The notes under the pieces are model-generated. The model had not been told where the DNA came from. It saw only the letters and a list, made by a program, of their open reading frames with translations, and made no database searches. 57,481 bases of DNA, from positions 1 through 57,481 of the forward strand of contig CAJUJU010000018.1 in the NCBI GenBank assembly GCA_910586835.1, written 5' to 3'. Position numbers and translations under genes: made by a program. Source of the stretch: an uncultured Acetatifactor sp. GTDB taxonomy: Bacteria > Bacillota > Clostridia > Lachnospirales > Lachnospiraceae. Position 1 is the first letter of the stretch. Every line of letters begins with the position of its first letter. Positions 7,674-16,038 of the stretch are shown here, one piece after another.

Positions 7674-9665
7674 ATGCCAGAGTTCAAATTACAAGCCCCC
7701 TACAAGCCCACAGGCGACCAGCCGCAGGCCATCGCCGAGCTGGTCAAAGGCTTTAGGGAGGGCAATCAATTCCAGACTTTATTGGGGGTTACGGGTTCCG
7801 GCAAGACATTTACGATGGCGAATGTTATTCAGGAATTGCAGAAGCCCACGCTGGTCATCGCCCACAACAAGACGCTTGCGGCGCAGCTTTACGGAGAATT
7901 CAAGGAGATGTTCCCGGAGAATGCAGTGGAGTATTTTGTGTCCTACTATGATTATTATCAGCCCGAGGCCTATGTGCCCTCCTCCGATACCTATATTGCA
8001 AAGGATTCATCCATCAATGACGAGATAGACAAGCTGCGTCTCTCTGCAACTGCCTCTCTGACAGAGCGGAGGGATGTGATCGTGGTGGCCAGTGTGTCCT
8101 GTATTTACGGATTGGGAAGCCCGGATGAGTATCAGGACATGATCGTTTCCCTGCGGCCGGGGATGGTAAAGGACAGAGACCAGGTGCTGCGTGAACTGGT
8201 GGATATTCAATATACCAGAAACGACATGGATCTGCAGAGGGGATGCTTCCGGGTTCATGGGGATGTGATAGAGGTGTATCCCGCCCAGGGGGGCGATCAT
8301 TTTATCCGAATTGAGTTTTTCGGGGATGAAATAGACAGAATCGCGGAAGTAGAGCCGCTGTCCGGGAAGGTGCATGCCGCGCTGAACCATATTGCAATTT
8401 TTCCGGCCTCTCATTATGTGGTGTCCCAGGATAAGATCAGGGCAGCCTGCGAGAACATTGAAAAGGAACTTGAGGAAAGAGTGCGTTGGTTTAAGGGAGA
8501 GGACAAGCTCATCGAAGCACAGCGCATTGCGGAGAGAACCAACTTTGACATTGAGATGATGCGGGAGACAGGCTTTTGTTCCGGAATAGAGAATTACTCC
8601 AGACACCTGAATTTCATGCCGCCGGGATCGCCGCCCATGACCTTGATGGATTTCTTTCCGGACGATTTTCTGATCATCATTGACGAGTCTCATATGACCA
8701 TACCGCAGATACGGGGGATGTTTGCCGGGGACCGTTCCCGCAAGCAGACGCTGGTGGATTACGGGTTTCGGCTGCCGTCGGCGCTGGATAACAGACCCCT
8801 GAATTTTCAGGAGTTTGAGTCTCATATCGACCAGATGCTCTTTGTGTCAGCCACGCCATCGGATTACGAGGAGGCTCACGAGCTTTTGCGCACGGAACAG
8901 ATTATCCGCCCCACGGGACTGTTGGATCCTCTGGTGGACGTAAGGCCTGTGGAGGGGCAGATTGACGATTTGATCGGGGCGGTCAACAAAGAGGTGGAGA
9001 AGCACAATAAGGTGTTGATTACCACGCTGACCAAGAGGATGGCGGAGGATCTCACGGATTATATGAGAGAGGTGGGAATTCGGGTAAAATACCTGCATTC
9101 CGATATTGATACCCTGGAGCGGGCGGAGATCATTCGGGACATGCGGCTGGATGTGTTCGATGTGCTGGTGGGAATTAACCTGCTGAGGGAGGGGCTTGAC
9201 ATCCCCGAGATTTCGCTTGTGGCGATTCTGGATGCGGACAAGGAAGGGTTCCTGCGCAGCAGTACGTCCCTGATACAGACCATCGGGCGGGCGGCCCGAA
9301 ACGCGGAGGGACATGTTATCATGTATGCGGATGTGGTGACGGACTCCATGCGCATTGCCCTTGAAGAGACCAGCCGCCGCCGGGAAATTCAGATGAAATA
9401 CAATGAAGAACATGGAATCACACCGCAGACCATCAAAAAGGCTGTCCGGGAGCTGATCAGTATTTCCAGGGTCATCGCCAAAGAAGAGATGCAGTTTGAA
9501 AAGGGTCCTGAATCCATGAACCGCAAGGAGCTGGAGAAACTGATCGCGGATATCCAGAAGAAGATGCAGAGGGCGGCCGCAGATCTGAATTTCGAGGCTG
9601 CCGCGGAGCTGCGGGACAAGATGACGGAGCTGAAAAAGAAACTGCAGGAGATGGACGAGGAGTAG
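7674..9665 (+). CDS. uvrB: UvrABC system protein B (excision repair helicase)
   Basis: UvrB receives damaged DNA from UvrA, verifies the lesion and recruits UvrC. The 663-residue length fits the family. Walker A is GVTGSGKT (residues 38-45). The beta-hairpin region YYDYYQPEAYVP, the DESH box, and helicase motifs including TLTKRMAEDL and QTIGRAARN are intact. A C-terminal UVR motif for UvrC contact lies in the last 40 residues. ATG 7674 follows GGAGG at 7662-7666; the in-frame TTG at 7653 is upstream of that site and unlikely. It is followed by uvrA after 53 bases, so the two form the usual operon. A possible LexA box lies upstream. Confidence 0.98.
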   Translation: MPEFKLQAPYKPTGDQPQAIAELVKGFREGNQFQTLLGVTGSGKTFTMANVIQELQKPTLVIAHNKTLAAQLYGEFKEMFPENAVEYFVSYYDYYQPEAYVPSSDTYIAKDSSINDEIDKLRLSATASLTERRDVIVVASVSCIYGLGSPDEYQDMIVSLRPGMVKDRDQVLRELVDIQYTRNDMDLQRGCFRVHGDVIEVYPAQGGDHFIRIEFFGDEIDRIAEVEPLSGKVHAALNHIAIFPASHYVVSQDKIRAACENIEKELEERVRWFKGEDKLIEAQRIAERTNFDIEMMRETGFCSGIENYSRHLNFMPPGSPPMTLMDFFPDDFLIIIDESHMTIPQIRGMFAGDRSRKQTLVDYGFRLPSALDNRPLNFQEFESHIDQMLFVSATPSDYEEAHELLRTEQIIRPTGLLDPLVDVRPVEGQIDDLIGAVNKEVEKHNKVLITTLTKRMAEDLTDYMREVGIRVKYLHSDIDTLERAEIIRDMRLDVFDVLVGINLLREGLDIPEISLVAILDADKEGFLRSSTSLIQTIGRAARNAEGHVIMYADVVTDSMRIALEETSRRREIQMKYNEEHGITPQTIKKAVRELISISRVIAKEEMQFEKGPESMNRKELEKLIADIQKKMQRAAADLNFEAAAELRDKMTELKKKLQEMDEE

Positions 9666-9718
9666 GAAGAACGGACATCCGCAAAAAGCAAAGGAACAGG
9701 ATCTGAGGAGAAAAGAAA

Positions 9719-12577
9719 ATGGAAGAAGTTAAGAGAATGCGTCCCAGAGATTATATTAAAATCAGGGGGGCATGCGAGCATAATCTGAAAAACATTGATG
9801 TGGATATTCCCAGAAACGAGCTGGTGGTGCTCACTGGCATGTCGGGCTCCGGAAAGTCGTCCCTGGCCTTCGATACCATCTATGCGGAGGGACAGCGCAG
9901 GTACATGGAGTCGTTGTCCTCCTATGCAAGACAGTTCCTGGGACAGATGGAGAAGCCAAATGTGGAACGGATTGACGGACTTTCGCCGGCAATTTCCATC
10001 GACCAGAAATCCACAAACCGCAATCCCCGCTCAACGGTGGGAACCGTGACGGAGATTTATGATTATTTCCGTCTTCTGTATGCCCGGATCGGGATTCCAC
10101 ACTGTCCGGAATGCGGCAGGGTGATATCGAAGCAGACGGTGGATCAAATGACCGATCAGATTATGGAACTGCCGGAGGGGACAAGGCTGCAGCTGCTCGC
10201 CCCTGTAGTCCGGGGAAGAAAGGGACGACATGAGAAGGTGCTGGAGAGAGCCAAGAGAAGCGGCTATGTCCGCGTGCGTATCGACGGCAGCATGTACGAG
10301 CTGACGGAAGAGATCACCCTGGATAAAAATATCAAACACAATATTGATATTATTGTTGACCGCCTTGTGGTGAAGGAGGGGATCCAGCGCAGGCTGGCGG
10401 ATTCCATTGAGAATGTTCTGGAGCTGGCGGACGGTCTGCTGGTGGTGGATGTGATCGACGGAGAGCCAATGACCTTCAGCCAGAGCTTCTCCTGTCCTGA
10501 CTGCGGCATCGGAATCAGCGAGATTGAGCCCAGGAGCTTTTCCTTCAACAATCCCTTTGGCGCCTGCCCGGATTGCTTTGGACTGGGGTACAGGATGGAG
10601 TTTGACGTAGAACTGATGATTCCGGATCTGTCCCTGAGCATCAATCAGGGGGCGATTGCAGTGACGGGATGGCAGTCCTGCACCGACAAAAAGAGCTTTA
10701 CCCATGCAATTCTACAGGCCTTGTGTGACAAATACGGTTTTGATCTGGACACGCCCTTCGGAGAGTACCCGGAGAAGGTGAAGAAGCTTCTTCTGTACGG
10801 AACCGAGGGGAAGGAAGTGGAGGTTCACTATGAGGGTCAGCGGGGAAAGGGCGTTTACCCCGTCGCCTTTGAGGGGCTGATCAAAAATGTGGAGCGGAAG
10901 TACAAGGAGACCTTTTCCGACACCATGAAGCAGGAGTATGAAAGCTATATGCGGATTACTCCCTGTAAGGCCTGCGGCGGAATGCGTCTGAAGCGGGAAG
11001 CCCTTGCCGTGACAGTGTGTGATAAAAATATTTATGAAGTAACGGCCATGGCTATTCGGGAACTCTATGAATTTCTGGGGGGGCTTACGCTGAACAGTCA
11101 GCAGCAGCTCATCGGAAAACAGATTCTGAAGGAGATTCGCGCCAGGGTGGGATTTCTGGTGGATGTGGGACTGGAATATCTGTCCCTGGCCCGGGCAACC
11201 GCAACCCTGTCCGGCGGCGAGGCACAGCGAATCCGGCTTGCCACGCAGATCGGCTCCGGTCTGGTGGGCGTTTGCTATATTCTGGACGAGCCCAGCATCG
11301 GCCTGCACCAGCGCGACAATGACAAGCTTCTGAATACGCTGAAAAATCTGAAGGATCTGGGCAATACCCTGATCGTGGTGGAGCACGACGAGGATACCAT
11401 GCTTGCGGCGGATTATGTGGTTGACATCGGTCCGGGAGCGGGTTCTCACGGAGGCGAAGTTATCGCCTGCGGCACGGCGGAGGAAATTATGAAAGTGCCC
11501 GGTTCCATCACCGGAAAATACCTCAGCGGGGAGCTGAGGATTCCCGTGCCGGAATGCAGAAGGAAGCCCGGGGCCTGGCTGCAGGTGGTGGGAGCACAGG
11601 AGAACAATCTGAAGAATATAAATGTGGATTTTCCGCTGGGGGTTCTGACCTGTGTTACCGGTGTGTCCGGCTCGGGCAAGAGTTCCCTGGTGAATGAGAT
11701 TCTGTATAAACGTCTGGCCAGAGATCTGAACCGCGCCAGATGCATTCCCGGAAAGCACAGGGAGATCAGAGGACTGGAACGGCTGGATAAGGTAATCAAT
11801 ATCGATCAGTCGCCAATCGGGCGGACGCCCCGTTCCAACCCGGCTACCTATACCGGTGTGTTCGATCAGATCAGAGACCTTTTTGCTTCCACGGCGGATG
11901 CCAAGGCCAAAGGCTACAGCAAGGGACGCTTCAGCTTCAACGTGAAGGGCGGACGCTGTGAGGCCTGTGGCGGAGACGGAATTATCAAGATAGAAATGCA
12001 TTTTCTGCCGGATGTGTATGTGCCCTGCGAGGTCTGCGGCGGAAAACGTTACAACAGAGAGACCCTTGATGTAAAGTATAAGGGTAAAAATATTTTCGAT
12101 GTGCTTGACATGACGGTGGAGGAGGCGCTGCCCTTCTTTGAAAATATGCCTTCCATCCGCAATAAGATTCAGACGCTTTATGACGTGGGGCTTTCCTATG
12201 TGAAGCTGGGGCAGCCTTCCACCACTCTTTCGGGCGGTGAGGCACAGCGCATCAAGCTTGCGTCGGAGCTCTCGAAACGCAGTACGGGAAAGACCATTTA
12301 TATTCTGGACGAGCCCACCACCGGTCTTCATTTTGCGGATGTACACAAGCTTGTGGAAATCCTTCACCGGCTGGCGGACGGCGGCAACACGGTGGTGGTC
12401 ATCGAGCACAATCTGGATGTGATAAAGACGGCGGATTACATTATTGACATTGGGCCTGAGGGCGGAGACCGGGGCGGCACCGTGATTGCAAAGGGTACTC
12501 CGGAACAGATCTCCGAAGCGGAGCAGTCCTACACCGGGGTCTATATCAGGAAGATGCTGGAAAAAGCCAGGCAGTGA
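9719..12577 (+). CDS. uvrA: UvrABC system protein A (damage-recognition ATPase)
   Basis: UvrA is the dimeric ABC-type ATPase that finds bulky DNA lesions and loads UvrB. The 952-residue length is typical. Walker A of the first ATPase is GMSGSGKSS (from residue 40); the second is GVSGSGKSS. LSGGEAQR signatures appear twice, with DEPSIGLHQRD and DEPTTGLHFAD Walker B/D-loop regions. Zinc-binding Cys pairs are present (CPECG, CPDCG/CPDCF, CEACGG/CEVCGG). The start ATG 9719 has GAGGAG 11 bases upstream. It is transcribed with uvrB. No defect is seen. Confidence 0.98.
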   Translation: MEEVKRMRPRDYIKIRGACEHNLKNIDVDIPRNELVVLTGMSGSGKSSLAFDTIYAEGQRRYMESLSSYARQFLGQMEKPNVERIDGLSPAISIDQKSTNRNPRSTVGTVTEIYDYFRLLYARIGIPHCPECGRVISKQTVDQMTDQIMELPEGTRLQLLAPVVRGRKGRHEKVLERAKRSGYVRVRIDGSMYELTEEITLDKNIKHNIDIIVDRLVVKEGIQRRLADSIENVLELADGLLVVDVIDGEPMTFSQSFSCPDCGIGISEIEPRSFSFNNPFGACPDCFGLGYRMEFDVELMIPDLSLSINQGAIAVTGWQSCTDKKSFTHAILQALCDKYGFDLDTPFGEYPEKVKKLLLYGTEGKEVEVHYEGQRGKGVYPVAFEGLIKNVERKYKETFSDTMKQEYESYMRITPCKACGGMRLKREALAVTVCDKNIYEVTAMAIRELYEFLGGLTLNSQQQLIGKQILKEIRARVGFLVDVGLEYLSLARATATLSGGEAQRIRLATQIGSGLVGVCYILDEPSIGLHQRDNDKLLNTLKNLKDLGNTLIVVEHDEDTMLAADYVVDIGPGAGSHGGEVIACGTAEEIMKVPGSITGKYLSGELRIPVPECRRKPGAWLQVVGAQENNLKNINVDFPLGVLTCVTGVSGSGKSSLVNEILYKRLARDLNRARCIPGKHREIRGLERLDKVINIDQSPIGRTPRSNPATYTGVFDQIRDLFASTADAKAKGYSKGRFSFNVKGGRCEACGGDGIIKIEMHFLPDVYVPCEVCGGKRYNRETLDVKYKGKNIFDVLDMTVEEALPFFENMPSIRNKIQTLYDVGLSYVKLGQPSTTLSGGEAQRIKLASELSKRSTGKTIYILDEPTTGLHFADVHKLVEILHRLADGGNTVVVIEHNLDVIKTADYIIDIGPEGGDRGGTVIAKGTPEQISEAEQSYTGVYIRKMLEKARQ

Positions 12578-12674
12578 CCGGATTTTTTCATCTTTTTCGG
12601 AAAAAATGTAAAAAATTGAGTTTTGCTCTAAACAAATTCTTCGTGCATACCGATAAATTATTATGAGGCAAGGA

Positions 12675-12713
12675 TGCAGGGAACAGACGGACGGAACCGT
12701 TTTGTTTCCTGCA
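12675..12713 (+). terminator. Hairpin downstream of uvrA, possible terminator
   Basis: TGCAGGGAACA (12675-12685) pairs with TGTTTCCTGCA (12703-12713) through one G-T pair, with an inner ACGG/CCGT stem. The tail CTTTCTGTTT is only moderately T-rich. It may end uvrBA transcription, or be another structured element of the 270-base gap between uvrA and the actin gene. Confidence 0.4.
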
Positions 12714-12745
12714 CTTTCTGTTTCGCTGGAAATTATTCCCATTAA

Positions 12746-12789
12746 TTTTTCATAAACCCCTATGAAAAACAGTGGTTTTCGGTTATAAT
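12746..12789 (+). promoter_or_regulatory. Inverted repeat and -10 upstream of mreB/mbl
   Basis: TATAAT at 12784-12789 is a probable -10 for the actin gene; no good -35 is seen at 16-18 bases. A perfect nine-base inverted repeat, TTTTTCATA (12746-12754) and TATGAAAAA (12761-12769) around AACCCC, overlaps the place where the -35 should be. This suggests an operator or an activator-dependent promoter. Confidence 0.4.
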
Positions 12790-12847
12790 AAGAACCATAT
12801 GACTAACTTTAGGAACTTATAGACCACGAGAAAGGGGTGTTTATAAT

Positions 12848-13840
12848 ATGCAGTGTACGGACATCGGAATTGATTTGGGAACAGCCAGTATATTAGTATA
12901 CATCAGAGGAAAGGGCGTCGTACTGAAGGAGCCCTCCGTTGTTGCATTTGACAGAGATACAAACAAGATCAAGGCGATCGGAGAGGATGCGCGGCTGATG
13001 CTGGGAAGGACGCCCGGCAATATTGTGGCGGTGAGACCTCTGCGCCAGGGTGTTATCTCCGATTATACGGTGACGGAAAAGATGATGAAATACTTTATCC
13101 AGAAGGCTTTGGGAAGAAGAACTTTCCGCAAGCCCCGCATTGCGGTCTGTGTGCCCAGCGGAGTCACTGAGGTGGAAAAGAAAGCGGTGGAGGATGCAAC
13201 TTACCAGGCAGGCGCCAGGGAGGTTGCCATCATTGAGGAGCCGATTGCGGCAGCCATCGGCGCAGGCATTGATATCTCCAAGCCCTGCGGAAACATGATT
13301 GTGGATATCGGCGGCGGTACGTCGGACATTGCCGTGATTTCGCTGGGCGGAACGGTGGTCAGCGCTTCGATTAAGATTGCAGGCGATGATTTTGACGAAG
13401 CCATCGTGCGGTATATGCGTAAGAAGCACAATCTACTGATTGGTGAGAGAACCGCCGAGGATTTGAAAATAAAGATCGGATCCGCGTATCCCAGGCCGGA
13501 GACGGACTACATGGATGTGAGAGGACGAAACCTTGTGACCGGTCTGCCCAAGACCGTGAAGGTATCCTCTGAGGAAACCGAGGAGGCACTGCGGGAAACC
13601 ACGGCTCAGATTGTGGAGACCATTCACAGCGTGCTGGAAAAGACGCCGCCCGAGCTGGCGGCAGATATTGCAGACAGAGGGATTGTGCTCACAGGCGGCG
13701 GCAGTCTGCTGCGGGGCCTGGAGGAACTGATCTTCGCGAAGACAGGAATCAATACCATGACGGCAGAGGATCCCATGACGGCTGTTGCAGTGGGAACCGG
13801 GAAATATGTGGAATTCCTCTCCGGATACAGAGAAAACTGA
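12848..13840 (+). CDS. mbl: MreB/Mbl-family cell-shape actin
   Basis: An actin-like ATPase that forms membrane-associated filaments guiding sidewall peptidoglycan synthesis. At 330 residues it has family length. The phosphate-1 loop is DLGTASILV (residues 9-17), the phosphate-2 loop DIGGGTSDIAVISLGG, and the adenosine motif GGGSLLRGLEE. ATG 12848 follows AAAGGGGTG. The symbol is chosen from context: B. subtilis also has mbl followed by the flagellar rod genes flhO and flhP, exactly as here, and no mreCD follows. By sequence alone, MreB, Mbl or MreBH cannot be separated with certainty. Confidence 0.88.
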   Translation: MQCTDIGIDLGTASILVYIRGKGVVLKEPSVVAFDRDTNKIKAIGEDARLMLGRTPGNIVAVRPLRQGVISDYTVTEKMMKYFIQKALGRRTFRKPRIAVCVPSGVTEVEKKAVEDATYQAGAREVAIIEEPIAAAIGAGIDISKPCGNMIVDIGGGTSDIAVISLGGTVVSASIKIAGDDFDEAIVRYMRKKHNLLIGERTAEDLKIKIGSAYPRPETDYMDVRGRNLVTGLPKTVKVSSEETEEALRETTAQIVETIHSVLEKTPPELAADIADRGIVLTGGGSLLRGLEELIFAKTGINTMTAEDPMTAVAVGTGKYVEFLSGYREN

Positions 13841-13869
13841 GAAAGCTTTGACAGGGAAGGAAGAAATCA

Positions 13870-14649
13870 ATGGTAAAAGGTTTATATACCGCCTATACAG
13901 GTATGATCAACGAGCAGCACAGGATGGATACACTGACAAACAACCTGGCGAATGCCTCGACGGTGGGATTCAAGAAGGAAGGCGCTACAAGCCAGGCTTT
14001 TGACGATGTACTTGCGCTGAAGATCAAGGATCAGTCCGTGGGTCTCACCAATGTGCAGAGACTGGGCAGGAACCAGCCGGGCGTGAAGATCGGTGAGAAT
14101 TATACGGACTATACTCAGGGCTCCTTCCGGATTACGGAGAATACCTATGATCTGGCGCTTGCCGGGGAAGGTTTCTTTGCCATTGAGTTTACCAACAAGG
14201 CGGGAGAGACTTCCACCATGTATACCCGTGCTGGGCAGTTTACTCTCAACAGGGAGGGCTATCTTGTGACGGAGGACGGCGATTATGTGCTGGATACCCA
14301 GAACAGAAGGATTCAGCTGAACACATTGCTGGAGTCAAAAATACTTGACGACGGAACCATTACCCAGAATGACAGGGTGGTGGCTAAAATACAGGTGACG
14401 GATTTTGAGGATTATAACTATCTGGAGAAATACGGGGAGACCTACTATCGGCCGGTGGAGGGAGCGCGTCCCATCACCACGGATGCGGAGGTAAAGTCCG
14501 GATATCTGGAGATGTCAAATGTGAAGGTGGTGTCGGAGATGGTGAACCTGATTGCCATTACCCGGGCTTACGAGAGCAATCAGAAGATCATTCAGACCTA
14601 TGACAACACGCTTGAGGTGGCAGTGACACAGCTTGGCCGTGTGCAGTAA
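13870..14649 (+). CDS. flhO: Flagellar rod protein FlgF/FlhO type
   Basis: A 259-residue flagellar hook-basal body protein of the rod. The N-terminal rod motif (YTAYTGMINEQHRMDTLTNN then LANASTVGFKK) and the C-terminal motif (VNLIAITRAYESNQKIIQTYD) are the conserved coiled ends that pack in the rod core. The central FAIEF and TRAGQFTLNREGYLV segments are typical of FlgF/FlgG. ATG 13870 follows GGAAGGAAG. It lies 29 bases after the actin gene and 55 before a second rod gene. Secretion by the flagellar type III apparatus explains the lack of a signal peptide. Confidence 0.92.
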   Translation: MVKGLYTAYTGMINEQHRMDTLTNNLANASTVGFKKEGATSQAFDDVLALKIKDQSVGLTNVQRLGRNQPGVKIGENYTDYTQGSFRITENTYDLALAGEGFFAIEFTNKAGETSTMYTRAGQFTLNREGYLVTEDGDYVLDTQNRRIQLNTLLESKILDDGTITQNDRVVAKIQVTDFEDYNYLEKYGETYYRPVEGARPITTDAEVKSGYLEMSNVKVVSEMVNLIAITRAYESNQKIIQTYDNTLEVAVTQLGRVQ

Positions 14650-14704
14650 TTGTTTTTTGATGAAAGCTTAATGATACAGAACAGACAGGAAGGAAGAAAA
14701 GAAA

Positions 14705-15520
14705 ATGGTTCGAAGCTTATGGACGGCGGCGACGGGTATGCTGGCACAGCAGACAAATCTGGATACCATCGCACACAATCTCTCAAATGTTAACACTCAG
14801 GGTTATAAAACTCAGGTAAACGAATTTAAGACCCTGCTCTATCAGACGTTGCAGACCAGGACGACCACTGCCAACGGCGCGCAGAAGCCTACCAGTGCCC
14901 AGGTGGGTCTCGGTACGAGAAATTCAGCCATTTCTTCCATTTTCAGAGAGGGAAATATGATTGCCTCCGACAGTGAGACTTCGTTTGCCATCGACGGCAA
15001 GGGCTTTTTTGCCGTGAGGGGACAGGACGGCAATACCTACTACACAAGAAACGGCAATCTGAAATTTACTCTTGCCGCCAACGGAAACATGCTTGCCACC
15101 ACAGACGGACTTCCGGTGCTGGATTCCGCAGGACAGCCCATTATACTTAACAATACATACGTTCTCAGCCGCATTACCGTGACAAAGGACGGAGAACTCT
15201 GTTATCCCGACGCAAATAAAAACCCTCAGCCCATCGGGCGCAGGATCGGTGTATACCAGTTTAATAATCCCAACGGACTTGACAAGCTGGAAGACAGCCT
15301 GTATGGCCAGACGGCAGCCAGCGGTCAGCCCATCAATGAGGCCAACAATAACAACGTGGAGCGCAGTAATATCATTCAGGGCTATCTGGAGGGTTCCAAT
15401 GTCCAGGTGGCGGATGAGATGGTAAATATGATTGTGGCACAGCGGGCTTATGAGCTGAACTCCAAGGCGATTATCGCCTCGGACGAGATGCTGCAGCAGG
15501 CCAATAATCTGAGACGGTAA
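14705..15520 (+). CDS. flhP: Flagellar rod protein FlgG/FlhP type
   Basis: A 271-residue distal-rod type protein, paralogous to the gene before it. The N-terminal SLWTAATGMLAQQTNLDTIA and HNLSNVNTQGYK motif, the central FFAVRG and TRNGNLKFTLAANGNML, and the C-terminal VNMIVAQRAYELNSKAI motif are all intact. ATG 14705 follows AGGAAGGAAG. Order and spacing match B. subtilis flhO-flhP. The pair plus the rod-binding protein downstream suggests this operon supplies rod components separately from the main flagellar operon. Confidence 0.93.
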   Translation: MVRSLWTAATGMLAQQTNLDTIAHNLSNVNTQGYKTQVNEFKTLLYQTLQTRTTTANGAQKPTSAQVGLGTRNSAISSIFREGNMIASDSETSFAIDGKGFFAVRGQDGNTYYTRNGNLKFTLAANGNMLATTDGLPVLDSAGQPIILNNTYVLSRITVTKDGELCYPDANKNPQPIGRRIGVYQFNNPNGLDKLEDSLYGQTAASGQPINEANNNNVERSNIIQGYLEGSNVQVADEMVNMIVAQRAYELNSKAIIASDEMLQQANNLRR

Positions 15521-15555
15521 GCAATCCGGCGAAATGGAAAGAGGAGGAATAAGCG

Positions 15556-15933
15556 ATGGATTTCAGTAATGTCACTTCCATGTACGGCGATGTGTATGCA
15601 AACGCTGCGAATCAGTCGGCGTCAAGCCTGCAGAACAAGCTGAACGGCACGGACTATTCCAAGGCTACGGATGACGAACTGCTGAACGCGTGTAAACAGT
15701 TTGAAGCTTATTTTGTGGAGCAGATGTACAAGGGAATGTGGAAGACCATACCTCAGAGCGAGGAGTCTTCAAACTCCACCAGTACTTTGATGGACTATTA
15801 CAAGGACAAAATGATCCAGGGTATGGCAGAGCAGACAACGGAGCAGAGCGGTCTTGGTCTGGCTCAGATGCTTTACGAACAGATGAAACGAAATTACGGA
15901 CTGGACACAGTGGAACCGGATGCGGTAGAATAG
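15556..15933 (+). CDS. Rod-binding protein (FlgJ N-terminal domain type)
   Basis: A 125-residue protein with the rod-binding domain seen at the N-terminus of FlgJ: an Ala/Lys-rich helix leading to CKQFEAYFVEQMYKGM, then MDYYKDKMIQGMAEQ and LGLAQMLYEQMKR. It lacks the muramidase domain of proteobacterial FlgJ, as is usual in Firmicutes. It is proposed to cap or scaffold the growing rod. ATG 15556 follows GAGGAGGAA. It is the last gene of the rod operon; a terminator follows. Confidence 0.85.
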   Translation: MDFSNVTSMYGDVYANAANQSASSLQNKLNGTDYSKATDDELLNACKQFEAYFVEQMYKGMWKTIPQSEESSNSTSTLMDYYKDKMIQGMAEQTTEQSGLGLAQMLYEQMKRNYGLDTVEPDAVE

Positions 15934-15942
15934 AGAAGAAAC

Positions 15943-15978
15943 AAAAGGCTGTCTGATATAAGGCAGCCTTTCTGTTTA
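15943..15978 (+). terminator. Terminator after rod operon
   Basis: AAAGGCTG (15944-15951) pairs with CAGCCTTT (15964-15971) around a 12-base loop. CTGTTTAT follows, so the T-tract is imperfect. It separates the flagellar rod operon from recD2. Confidence 0.7.
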
Positions 15979-16038
15979 TATAACAGGGCTCTTGACACCC
16001 TGACCTTAACAAGAAAGTTCGATTTGGGAGCGGCTTTG

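Noticed and set aside
7474..8028. 184-residue plus-strand frame crossing the uvrB start
   Set aside because: The second half is an out-of-frame reading of uvrB and the first half crosses the repeat structure; no ribosome site.
12588..12614. AT-rich stem ATTTTTTC/GAAAAAAT right after uvrA as terminator
   Set aside because: The stem is nearly all A-T with no following T-run; the hairpin at 12675 is a better candidate.
10712..12742. 676-residue open frame on the minus strand inside uvrA
   Set aside because: It mirrors the GC-rich codons of uvrA, has no ribosome site and its translation is rich in His, Gln and Arg without domains.
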